Of a DNA stretch of 64,000 bases, positions 29,709-38,074 are shown in pieces. The position numbers were made by a program, and so were the translations under genes. The notes below the pieces were generated by a model that worked only from the letters and a program-made list of their open reading frames with translations, did no database searches and had not been told where the DNA came from. The DNA is from JBCDGZ01 sp038750655 (lineage in GTDB: Bacteria > Bacteroidota > Bacteroidia > Chitinophagales > Saprospiraceae). Every line of letters starts with the position of its first letter. The stretch's first letter is position 1. The DNA lies in the NCBI GenBank assembly GCA_038750655.1, contig JBCDGZ010000005.1:28009-92008 (forward strand). Direction: 5' to 3'.

Positions 29709-30425
29709 ATGAATAAAATACGATTGTTTTGCTTCCCCTTCGCTGGAGGAAGCCAATACTCCTTTAATGGATTTGTGAAGCATGCGCCAGAGAACTTGGT
29801 CTTGCATCCATTGGACTTGCCGGGGCGCGGCCGCAGGCTGGGCGAGGCTTGTCTGACCAACATGGAAGATTTGGTGCGGGATGCCCTGCCTTCAATTGAG
29901 CCTTATGCTCATCAGCCTTACGCTATTTATGGACACAGCATGGGCAGTTTGCTGGGCTTGCTGGTGGCGCGGAGGATATTTCGTGAGCAGCTGCCACCGC
30001 CACTGGCTTTGATCTTGAGCGGGCGTGGAGCGCCGTCGGTCCGGCACGGCCGGCCACCGAAGTACCTGTTGCCTCGTCCGCAGTTCATCGCGCGACTCAA
30101 AGAAATGGGCGGAGATACCCAAGTGTTTGAAGATGAAAAATTGATGGAGTTTTTCGAACCCATTCTCCGTGCCGATATGCAGGCTGGCGAAACCTATATC
30201 TACGAGAACCATCCTCCAATGGATATTCCCATCACCCTGCTGATTGGATCAGAAGAGGGCATCTCTGATGAAGAAGTCCAAGGCTGGCAAAAGGAAAGCC
30301 GCTTTCCCCTCGACGTCATCACCATGCCAGGCAATCACTTTTTTATTTTAGACCACGAACAAGCCATTATGGAGCTGATTGCCCGCAAGCTAATCGCTAG
30401 CAGTCGCTCTTCTCACGCTCAATAA
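29709..30425 (+). CDS. Type II (editing) thioesterase
   Basis: 238 aa alpha/beta hydrolase of the SrfAD/GrsT family. It begins with the family's FCFPFAGGSQYSF signature (oxyanion region), carries GHSMG with the nucleophile Ser77, and ends with GNHFF, where His210 is the catalytic base. The acidic residue should lie in GSEEGISDEEV. Type II thioesterases act in trans to clear misprimed or stalled acyl groups from carrier proteins. It sits 14 bp after the TE-bearing NRPS-4 and 13 bp before the next gene, so it is very probably co-transcribed. Length is normal for the family. Identification is firm; whether it serves one or both parts of the assembly line is not visible. Confidence 0.93.
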   Translation: MNKIRLFCFPFAGGSQYSFNGFVKHAPENLVLHPLDLPGRGRRLGEACLTNMEDLVRDALPSIEPYAHQPYAIYGHSMGSLLGLLVARRIFREQLPPPLALILSGRGAPSVRHGRPPKYLLPRPQFIARLKEMGGDTQVFEDEKLMEFFEPILRADMQAGETYIYENHPPMDIPITLLIGSEEGISDEEVQGWQKESRFPLDVITMPGNHFFILDHEQAIMELIARKLIASSRSSHAQ

Positions 30426-30438
30426 AATAAATTCACTT

Positions 30439-30741
30439 ATGCAGATACCATCAATCATTAAAGTCAAAAATCACCTGGACCAATTACAGTCTGACGGACT
30501 CCTCCAAGCTTGGGAGTTACCCTACGAGAATTTGCTCACGCGCCTCAACGCGGCCATCTTTTTCTTCACTCCAACAACAGAAGAACAATTAGCTGCCATT
30601 ACGGAAGCTTTACAACAGCACGAGCATTTCAGCTATCGCCACAACGAAGAGCAGCAACTCTCCCAACTGGCCTACCGTCTAACGTTTAACGAAGAAGAAA
30701 AACAAAAAAACGAAACGCCAACTGCGGAGGCGGCGCAGTAA
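30439..30741 (+). CDS. Small protein of unknown function within the NRPS operon
   Basis: 100 aa, with an ATG 13 bp after the type II thioesterase stop. I do not recognise the family. It is mostly helical in appearance (IKVKNHLDQLQSDGLLQAW, then EEQLAAITEALQQHE), with an aromatic stretch AAIFFFTP in the middle and a charged, low-complexity end rich in Glu, Lys and Thr. No signal peptide or membrane segment is apparent. It is not an MbtH-like protein: it is too long and lacks the conserved tryptophans and NxExQ-type motif. Codon use resembles its neighbours and the tight spacing supports a real gene. A partner for a synthetase or for the adjacent dioxygenase is conceivable but nothing in the sequence proves it. 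Confidence 0.75.
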   Translation: MQIPSIIKVKNHLDQLQSDGLLQAWELPYENLLTRLNAAIFFFTPTTEEQLAAITEALQQHEHFSYRHNEEQQLSQLAYRLTFNEEEKQKNETPTAEAAQ

Positions 30742-30774
30742 GCCGCATATTTTACATTTCCCAAAACTAAAAAA

Positions 30775-31584
30775 ATGGAACTGAGTAAAGAACAGTTGAA
30801 TGCTTACGATCAAGATGGCTTTCTGGTCGTTGAACAGTTGCTTTCCGATCAGGAAATCCAGCAGTTAAAGACGGGGATTCGTCAATTCGATATCCTCAAA
30901 GAATTGCCCAATGTCATTTGTGAAGAGGATGGGGTGATCCGCTCCATTTTTGCTCCGGATAAGCACAACCAACACTTTGATTTGCTCTTTCGTGATGCGC
31001 GTTTCCTGCAACCCGGAATGGATTTGATTGAAGCAGAACTGTACCTCTATCAATACAAGCTTAATCTCAAACGAGCCTTCGCTGGCCGGCCCTGGGAGTG
31101 GCATCAGGACTTTCCCTACTGGCAACTTGACGACGGTGTTAAAATACCAGATATGATTTCAGTGATGATCTATTTGGATGATACGCGTTCTTTTCAAGGG
31201 CCACTGATGGTGATTCCCGGTTCGCACAAATTTGATGTCGTGGAGTTTGAACGCAAGGCCATTTTAGATCGTAAGGATGGCAGTGAGAAAGACCTTAAGC
31301 ATGCCTTGGGGGCCAATCTGAAATACACCATCAACAAAAAAATGATCCGGGAAATGGCGGATCGCAATGGCATTCAAGTGTTGGAGTATAAGGCTGGAGC
31401 GACCATCTTTTTTCACCCCAATCTTTTTCACGCCTCTAACAGTAATATGTCTCCCTACGAACGGGATACCATCATCATTACCTACAACAGTATTCATAAT
31501 GCTCCCCTCTCAAGTGAGCGCCCAGAGTTTGTTTGTTCTAGTGACCATCGGCCAATTCAGCCGGTGTTGAATGTGATTGGATAA
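30775..31584 (+). CDS. EctD/PhyH-like Fe(II)/2-oxoglutarate dioxygenase (amino-acid hydroxylase)
   Basis: 269 aa. The metal-binding facial triad is visible: WHQDFPYW supplies His110 and Asp112, and LFHASNSNMSPYER supplies His219, with Arg230 placed to bind 2-oxoglutarate. The segment following His110, with LDDGVKIP and GPLMVIPGSHK, closely resembles ectoine hydroxylase EctD (WH-D-----DDGMP, GPLM-IPGSHK). The aspartate is present, so hydroxylation rather than halogenation is expected; SyrB2-type halogenases have Ala or Gly there. In an NRPS operon the likely substrate is an amino acid, free or carrier-bound, or the peptide. Ectoine itself is a poor candidate because no ectABC genes are nearby. 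Spacing is 33 bp from the gene before and 11 bp to the FAAL-NRPS gene. Confidence 0.88.
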   Translation: MELSKEQLNAYDQDGFLVVEQLLSDQEIQQLKTGIRQFDILKELPNVICEEDGVIRSIFAPDKHNQHFDLLFRDARFLQPGMDLIEAELYLYQYKLNLKRAFAGRPWEWHQDFPYWQLDDGVKIPDMISVMIYLDDTRSFQGPLMVIPGSHKFDVVEFERKAILDRKDGSEKDLKHALGANLKYTINKKMIREMADRNGIQVLEYKAGATIFFHPNLFHASNSNMSPYERDTIIITYNSIHNAPLSSERPEFVCSSDHRPIQPVLNVIG

Positions 31585-31595
31585 GACTTCAAGAC

Positions 31596-34500
31596 ATGGT
31601 AACATTTAAGCATTTAGGAGAAGCCCTGTCCGCTCTTGCCTTGGTTCAAGATAGGGGCGTTCAGTTCATCAAGGGAAAGGAGGTAGCAGCATTCTTGTCC
31701 TACGCGGACCTGTATGATCGTGCGCAGGAATTGCTAACGGGATTGCGAGAGCTTGGTGTAGCGGCAGGGGAGGAGTTGGTAATACAGCTAGAGGACAATC
31801 AGCAGCTGTTGGAAGTTTTCTGGGCTTGTCTTTTGGGAGGAATTATTCCGGTTCCATTGGAGCTGGCCTTAAGAGAAGAAACGAGGTTGAAAGTACTTAA
31901 AGTATGGCCTTATCTGGAGCGGCCCCGGCTGATCAGCACTCAGCTAAATATCGAGCAATCGGGGTGGGCCAAGGAAGCATACGGTGATTATATTTTGGAT
32001 CAAGTCATTCTTTTGGAGACAATAAAACCGGAAAAGAAAAAGGCGGTGGGCTATGCACCAAGTCCCGATGATATTGCCTTCATCCAATTCTCTTCGGGTT
32101 CTACTGGTGATCCCAAAGGAGTGGTGTTGAGTCATCGCAATTTGCTGTGTAATATCGAAGCTATAGTTGATGCAGTGGATGGCTTTGGAAAGGAAGAGCG
32201 GACGCTGAGCTGGATGCCGCTGACTCATGATATGGGGATGATCGGGATGCACCTTGTCCCTCTGGTGATGGGGTGGCAGCATTATATTATGCCAAGTGCT
32301 TTGTTTGTACGTTCACCGAATTTGTGGTTGAGTAAAATCGCTGAGCACAGGATTACTCTGACGGCTTCGCCGAACTTCGGTTATCGCTTTGCGATGCGCT
32401 ACTTTGATCAAGAAAAAATGGCACAGCTGGACTTGTCTTCACTGAAAGGGATTATCAACGGGGCAGAGCCTGTTTCGATTGAAGTTTGTCGGGCCTTTGC
32501 TCAACAGATGGAAGCCTATGGATTGAGGCCGGAGGCCATTACGCCGGTTTATGGCTTGGCGGAGGCTAGCCTGGCGGTGAGCTTTACGCCTTTGGACGCG
32601 GTACCGGAGGCGATGTATTTACATCGGAAGAGTTTGAACACGGGCGAACAAGTGTTGATTACTACGGAAGGGCCGGAGAGTGTTGCCTTTGTAAAGGTGG
32701 GGACGACGGTGAAGCATGTAGAAGTACGGATTGTTGATGAAGCAGAGGAAGAGTTGGCGGAAGAATATGTGGGGTATATTTTGATCAAAGGAGATAATGT
32801 TTGCCAGGGGTATTACAATCATCCCCAAGCGACTATTAAGACGATCGACGAAGAGGGCTGGCTGAACACTGGTGATTTGGGCTGCATCATTGATGGAGCA
32901 TTGTATATTACGGGGCGGGCTAAAGAGATTATTTTTGTCAACGGTCAAAACTATTATCCTCATGATCTGGAACGTTTGGCGGAAGCCGTAGACGGAGTAG
33001 GTTTGGGGAAAATCGTTATTACGGCGTATACGGATGCGAAGTTGGAGCGGGAAAAGGTGCTGGCTTTTTTGTTGTATAAAAGTAAAAATCAGGAGCGTTT
33101 TTTAGCGATAGCTGATCGCTGCCGAAGGCAGTTGAGCCAGGAGGCTGGAATTGAAATTGATGAGGTTATTCCCATTCGAAAAGTACCCAAGACCACTAGC
33201 GGTAAAGTACAACGCTTTCAACTTTGTCGAGACTATCAAGAAGGTCATTTTGATGAAGTATTAGAAACTTTAGCCCAACTGCGCCAACAAAAACGGTCCT
33301 CCACGCCTACGGCATCTCAAGACATCACAATCCAACAACTCCAAGCCATCTGGCAAAAAGTATTCGACCTGCCCGTTGGCCCCGCCGATACCTTCCAAAG
33401 CCTGGGCGGCAATTCCCTCAAAGCCGGGCAAATCATCGGCCTTATCCAAGAACAGTTCGGCGTAGAACTCCCCGTTCGCCTCTTCTTCGAACCCCTGAGC
33501 CTACCTATGCTGAGTCAGTTCCTCCAGGAGGCCACGGCCAGCAACCCACTGCCGCTATCGCCCGTCCCCCCGCAGGCCACCTACCCACTGTCCTCCGTAC
33601 AGCGACGGCTATTCTACCAGTGGCAGCTAGACAAAACAGCCCTAAATTACAACTTACCATTACTGCTATCCATCAAGGGGCCCCTAAATAGCGATCGCCT
33701 CCAAACCGCCTACGGCCAGCTGATCCACGACCACGAAGCCCTGCGCACGGCCTTCGACTGGCAAGCCGGCGAAGCCGTCCAGCAAATCAAAGACCAGGTA
33801 GCCCTCCCCTTTGAAGTCCTCAAAGTCGAGGCGAAGGAGGCTCAAGCCATCATCGCTCAGCAGCTACAACCCTTCGATCTCACCACAGCTCCCCTCTGCC
33901 GAGCGCGCCTACTGCAAGTCGAAGAAGATCAACACTGGCTCTTCCTCGATTTTCACCACATCATCATGGACGGCATCTCCGTATCTATCTTTCTAAAGGA
34001 GCTATTTGAGCGGTACAAGGGTAAAGAGATCGCACCTCCAACAGTACATTACAAATCCTATATCCAATGGGAACAGCAGTGGAGACAACAAGACCAATAC
34101 CGCCATCAGGCCAATTACTGGAAGTCAAACCTAAAAGGGGCCTTACCCATCCTTCAGTTAAATACGGATAAGGTGCGCCCCTCGCTGTGGCAGAGCAAAG
34201 GCGCACGTCTGCCCTTCCAGTTGCCTTCCACCCACAGCCAACAACTCAAGGCGCTGGCGGAGGAGGAGCAAGTCAGTCCCGCATTAATTTTTCTGGTGCT
34301 CTACAAAGTCTTACTTGGCTATTATTCATCCGAGGACAACCTCATCGTCGGCATTCCCGTCGCTGGGCGGAGCCACCCGGCCTTCGCTCATTCACTGGGA
34401 ATGTTTGTCAACAACTTGGCCATCAAAAGTTCTGTAGCAAAAGGCGAAAGTTTTCGCAGCTACCTTCGCCAATTGCGCAAGCATTATATCGAAGCACTGG

Positions 34501-37500
34501 ATCATCAGCACTACCTTTTTGAAGATTTGGTTAATACGCTGGAGGTGCAGCGCAGCCCGGATCGCCAGCTCTTATTCGATACCATGTTTCTCTTTCAGAA
34601 TATGGAATTCCCCGATTGGTCCACTACAGGGCTAGCCATACAACGCGCGTTTTTTGATCCCGGAACAGCGAAGTACGACCTCACTATGGAAGTCTTTCCT
34701 ACTGCCGATACTTATTACTTTGAACTGGAGTATGCGACGGCCCTCTTTGAACAGAGTACTGTACAAAAGATGGGGGAACATTTCCTCTTACTCACAGCAG
34801 CCATTCTGCGACAAAGTGATCAAGAACTGGCGAAACTGGATTGGTTAAGTATAGAAGAAAAGCAACGTTTCCGCCCGTCTTCCACACCAGCCATTGCTGA
34901 ACCAGCGACACTACCACGGCGCTTCGAAACCATCGCTCGCAGCTTCGCCAACCAGACGGCCCTCATTGCCGATCAACAAACGCTCAGCTATAAAGCACTC
35001 GATGAAAAGGCCAATGCGCTGGCTATTCAGCTGCTGGGCAAGGGCCTGCGAAGCGAAGATCGCGTTGCCGTTGCTATAAACAATTCGATCGACCTTATCA
35101 TCAGCCTGCTAGCCATTCTCAAGGCCGGCGGCGCCTTCGTGCCAATCGATACGCAGCTGCCGGCAGGCCGTAAGCAGTTCTTATTGGAAGACAGTGCGGC
35201 TCGGTTTTTACTCAGCAATTCGGAAAGTCTGGAGGCCGATCCTGATTTTTTTGCAATAGTTACTGAGGAGCAGTTGCTACTGATTGACCATCATCAATTG
35301 CGGGCGACGGCTCTACAGGTTCAGCGGGAGGTGAAGCCTAGCCAGCTGGCTTATATGATCTATACTTCCGGAACTACGGGACGGCCGAAAGGGGTGATCA
35401 TTGAACATCGCAATATGGTCAATTATCTTGATTGGGCAGTGCAAGAATACATTCGGCCGGGAGCCTTGGCTTCCCCGCTGTTCACTTCGATGGCTTTCGA
35501 CCTGACTTTGACGGCAGTCTTTGTCCCGCTATTATCGGGCAATACGGTTATGATAAAAGGGGAGGGGACGGTAGATGAGCATTTGCAGGAGATTTTTGAA
35601 AATGGAGCAACGGGGCTGGTCAAGCTTACCCCCTCGCATCTGCGCGTGCTGGACCAGTTGACCCTTAAATTGCCGAGGTTGCGGCGGCCGCTTTGCTTGG
35701 TGGTCGGTGGGGAAGCCCTGGATCGCCAATTGGCACAGCGGACCCTGGCGCAGTTGGGGGAGCAAGTTGAGCTTTACAATGAGTATGGGCCGACGGAGAC
35801 TACGGTTGGTTGTACGGTTCATCGCTTTGACCCCGCGCAGGATCAGCGAGATTTTGTGCCCATTGGCCGACCAATAGCCAATACACAGGTTTATGTTCTT
35901 AATGAAGCTTTGCAGCTTGTTCCACAGGGTGTCAGCGGAGAGTTGTATGTCGCTGGGGCTGGGGTGGGCCGAGGCTATTGGAACCGAGCGACGCTGACGG
36001 CAGAGCGGTTTATCCCTTCGCCCTTTGATTCGAATGAACGACTTTACCGCACCGGAGACCGCGTTCGTTGGCTCAACGATTGGACCTTAGATTTTCAAGG
36101 GCGTAAGGATCAGCAGGTCAAAATTCGAGGCTATCGTATTGAGCTGGAAGAAATCAGTCAGCAGCTCAGCGCGCACCCTGAGATTGGGGCGGCGGTTGTG
36201 TTGGCACAGCAAGAGCGGCTGCTCACCTACTATGTTGCTCCGGTACATTTGGAGGCTTTGACGGTGGAGGCCTGGTTGCGCCAGCAGCTTCCCTCGTATA
36301 TGATTCCGCAGCAGTGGGTGAGGCTAGAGCAGTTGCCTTTGACTTTGAATGGGAAAATTGACAAGGTGGCCTTGTTGAAACTTACGCCAAAGTCGAATGC
36401 TGAACAGCGCTTGCCTCAGACCGAGATGGAAGAGCAGATTGCGAAGGTATTCCGCGAGATTCTTCAGCAGGAGGAGATTGGGGTGAGGGAGGATTTCTTT
36501 GCGCTGGGAGGAGACTCGATTAAGGCAGTGCAGATGGCAACGGCCCTGCGGGGGGCAGGCTTAGCAGTGAAGACCTGCGATGTTTTGCAGTACCGTACAA
36601 TTGAGCAAATCAGCTATGAGGCGAGTCGACTGTCAGCAGCAGCGGCCCGCGCTCAAGAGCCTTTGCAAGGCAAGCGCGCATTGCACCCCATCGAGCAATG
36701 GTTTTTCGATCAGGAATTTGAGCACCCCGAGCATTATAATCAATCTGTACTCCTGGCCTTTAAAGTCGCACCGCAGCCCGAGCGCCTACAAACGGTATTT
36801 GAGCAGTTGGTCAATCATTTCGATGGACTGCGTACTAATGTTGACCTACAAAATCGAGAAGTATTTTACAATCCTAAACACATCAATCAGCCTTTTGTGC
36901 TGGAACAATTTGATCTCCGACAAGACGATCTTACCCAAGAACTAGATCAACTTCGAGTCATTGGCGAGCAGCTAAAAAGTCAGTTTGATCTCGAAAAAGA
37001 TCTGCTCCTCAAAGCGGCCCTTTTCCGCTGCTCAGATCAAACTACACGGCTATTGATCACTGCCCATCACCTGATTATTGATGGTATCTCCTGGCGTATT
37101 TTACTCGCGGACTTTTATCGGTTGTACCAAAATTTTACGGCTACAACAACAGCCAGCTTTCCCGCGAAGACCGCCGCTATGCGAGATTGGGTGGAGGTCC
37201 TGACTGCACAGCACGCTAAGCTGGAGGAAGCTAGAACGTATTGGAGCGCCAAACGACTTGACGGTTTCGCTTTGCCTTTTGATCAATTTACTTCGCAATT
37301 TTACGAAAAAAATAAAGCGAATTTTAGTGGAAGTATCGATGCTAATACCACACGTGCGATACAGCAAAACAGCCAGACCTATTACAAAACGGATTTACAA
37401 ACGATTCTCTGTCTAGCCACTGGCCTCAGCCTCAAAGACTGGACAGGACAATCGCGGCTGATCATAGAATTGGAAACGCATGGTCGTCATTTGGAGGAAG

Positions 37501-38006
37501 TCGATGTCTCGGGAACCATTGGCTGGTTTACTGCGCTCCATCCACTTTACTTGGAATTGAAGGACGCAAACCTCAGCGAACTGTTGGTTGATGTGAAAGA
37601 ACAAATCAGAGCGGTCCCTTTCTACGGGATGGCTTATCCACTATATTTTCAGGTCTACCCACCTACGGTTCGGGTCAACTATCTCGGAGAATTTATGCAA
37701 GAGGTGGACAATGATTTATTTCAATACCAAGCTCTCAATACGGGACGGGACATCAGTGCAGAGAATCACATGACTGCTCCGATTAGTCTTAATGCGATGA
37801 TCATCAACGAAGCTTTACAAATCGATATGGAATACAGCACCGAGCTATTCAGCCCCAGCAGTATGGAGCAATTCCAGGCTCGGCTGTTTGACTATTTAGC
37901 ACAAATTTCAACCCAACTACAAGAGCAACATACTATTCATCTTAGCCCCTCTGATTTTGATGCGATTGAACTTGACGCGGGAGATTTAGAGACCCTGTTT
38001 TCCTAG
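31596..38006 (+). CDS. NRPS-5: lipoinitiation synthetase FAAL-ACP-C-A(Asn)-PCP-E
   Basis: 2136 aa. Residues 1-~570 are a fatty acyl-AMP ligase: FSSGSTGDPKG (~167), THDMGMIG, YGLAEASLAVSF and GRAKEIIFVNGQNYYP. An ACP follows (LGGNSLKAG, Ser607), then C (YPLSSVQRRLF; HHIIMDG at His787), A (~1100-1600), PCP (GGDS, Ser1641) and E (~1685-2110; HHLIIDGISWRIL at His1824, then TIGWFTALHPLYL and VRVNYLGEF). The A code DLTKVGEVGK differs by one residue from asparagine (DLTKLGEVGK). GGDS is the PCP form typical before E domains. The product would be N-acyl-D-Asn on the PCP. The tail LSPSDFDAIELDAGDLETL resembles the COM donor helix of TycA (TPSDF), matching the TycB-like start of the next protein. This enzyme is a chain starter, not an elongation unit. 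Confidence 0.95.
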   Translation: MVTFKHLGEALSALALVQDRGVQFIKGKEVAAFLSYADLYDRAQELLTGLRELGVAAGEELVIQLEDNQQLLEVFWACLLGGIIPVPLELALREETRLKVLKVWPYLERPRLISTQLNIEQSGWAKEAYGDYILDQVILLETIKPEKKKAVGYAPSPDDIAFIQFSSGSTGDPKGVVLSHRNLLCNIEAIVDAVDGFGKEERTLSWMPLTHDMGMIGMHLVPLVMGWQHYIMPSALFVRSPNLWLSKIAEHRITLTASPNFGYRFAMRYFDQEKMAQLDLSSLKGIINGAEPVSIEVCRAFAQQMEAYGLRPEAITPVYGLAEASLAVSFTPLDAVPEAMYLHRKSLNTGEQVLITTEGPESVAFVKVGTTVKHVEVRIVDEAEEELAEEYVGYILIKGDNVCQGYYNHPQATIKTIDEEGWLNTGDLGCIIDGALYITGRAKEIIFVNGQNYYPHDLERLAEAVDGVGLGKIVITAYTDAKLEREKVLAFLLYKSKNQERFLAIADRCRRQLSQEAGIEIDEVIPIRKVPKTTSGKVQRFQLCRDYQEGHFDEVLETLAQLRQQKRSSTPTASQDITIQQLQAIWQKVFDLPVGPADTFQSLGGNSLKAGQIIGLIQEQFGVELPVRLFFEPLSLPMLSQFLQEATASNPLPLSPVPPQATYPLSSVQRRLFYQWQLDKTALNYNLPLLLSIKGPLNSDRLQTAYGQLIHDHEALRTAFDWQAGEAVQQIKDQVALPFEVLKVEAKEAQAIIAQQLQPFDLTTAPLCRARLLQVEEDQHWLFLDFHHIIMDGISVSIFLKELFERYKGKEIAPPTVHYKSYIQWEQQWRQQDQYRHQANYWKSNLKGALPILQLNTDKVRPSLWQSKGARLPFQLPSTHSQQLKALAEEEQVSPALIFLVLYKVLLGYYSSEDNLIVGIPVAGRSHPAFAHSLGMFVNNLAIKSSVAKGESFRSYLRQLRKHYIEALDHQHYLFEDLVNTLEVQRSPDRQLLFDTMFLFQNMEFPDWSTTGLAIQRAFFDPGTAKYDLTMEVFPTADTYYFELEYATALFEQSTVQKMGEHFLLLTAAILRQSDQELAKLDWLSIEEKQRFRPSSTPAIAEPATLPRRFETIARSFANQTALIADQQTLSYKALDEKANALAIQLLGKGLRSEDRVAVAINNSIDLIISLLAILKAGGAFVPIDTQLPAGRKQFLLEDSAARFLLSNSESLEADPDFFAIVTEEQLLLIDHHQLRATALQVQREVKPSQLAYMIYTSGTTGRPKGVIIEHRNMVNYLDWAVQEYIRPGALASPLFTSMAFDLTLTAVFVPLLSGNTVMIKGEGTVDEHLQEIFENGATGLVKLTPSHLRVLDQLTLKLPRLRRPLCLVVGGEALDRQLAQRTLAQLGEQVELYNEYGPTETTVGCTVHRFDPAQDQRDFVPIGRPIANTQVYVLNEALQLVPQGVSGELYVAGAGVGRGYWNRATLTAERFIPSPFDSNERLYRTGDRVRWLNDWTLDFQGRKDQQVKIRGYRIELEEISQQLSAHPEIGAAVVLAQQERLLTYYVAPVHLEALTVEAWLRQQLPSYMIPQQWVRLEQLPLTLNGKIDKVALLKLTPKSNAEQRLPQTEMEEQIAKVFREILQQEEIGVREDFFALGGDSIKAVQMATALRGAGLAVKTCDVLQYRTIEQISYEASRLSAAAARAQEPLQGKRALHPIEQWFFDQEFEHPEHYNQSVLLAFKVAPQPERLQTVFEQLVNHFDGLRTNVDLQNREVFYNPKHINQPFVLEQFDLRQDDLTQELDQLRVIGEQLKSQFDLEKDLLLKAALFRCSDQTTRLLITAHHLIIDGISWRILLADFYRLYQNFTATTTASFPAKTAAMRDWVEVLTAQHAKLEEARTYWSAKRLDGFALPFDQFTSQFYEKNKANFSGSIDANTTRAIQQNSQTYYKTDLQTILCLATGLSLKDWTGQSRLIIELETHGRHLEEVDVSGTIGWFTALHPLYLELKDANLSELLVDVKEQIRAVPFYGMAYPLYFQVYPPTVRVNYLGEFMQEVDNDLFQYQALNTGRDISAENHMTAPISLNAMIINEALQIDMEYSTELFSPSSMEQFQARLFDYLAQISTQLQEQHTIHLSPSDFDAIELDAGDLETLFS

Positions 38007-38046
38007 AACACAATAAACTATTTATCCTAAACTAACTACTGCCTGC

Positions 38047-38063
38047 TCTCCTTTTGCAGGAGA
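38047..38063 (+). promoter_or_regulatory. Hairpin pairing with an SD-like AGGAGA before NRPS-6
   Basis: TCTCCT (38047-38052) pairs perfectly with AGGAGA (38058-38063) around a 5-nt loop, and the SD-like AGGAG sits 12 nt before the chosen ATG at 38075. A competing 5-bp stem, CCTGC (38042-38046) with GCAGG (38056-38060), overlaps it. SD sequences are uncommon in Bacteroidota, so a sequestered one is noteworthy, but chance cannot be excluded. Confidence 0.35.
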
Positions 38064-38074
38064 CCATCAATGCT

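Noticed and set aside
30439..30741. MbtH-like protein
   Set aside because: Length and motifs do not fit; no MbtH-like gene is visible anywhere in the window.
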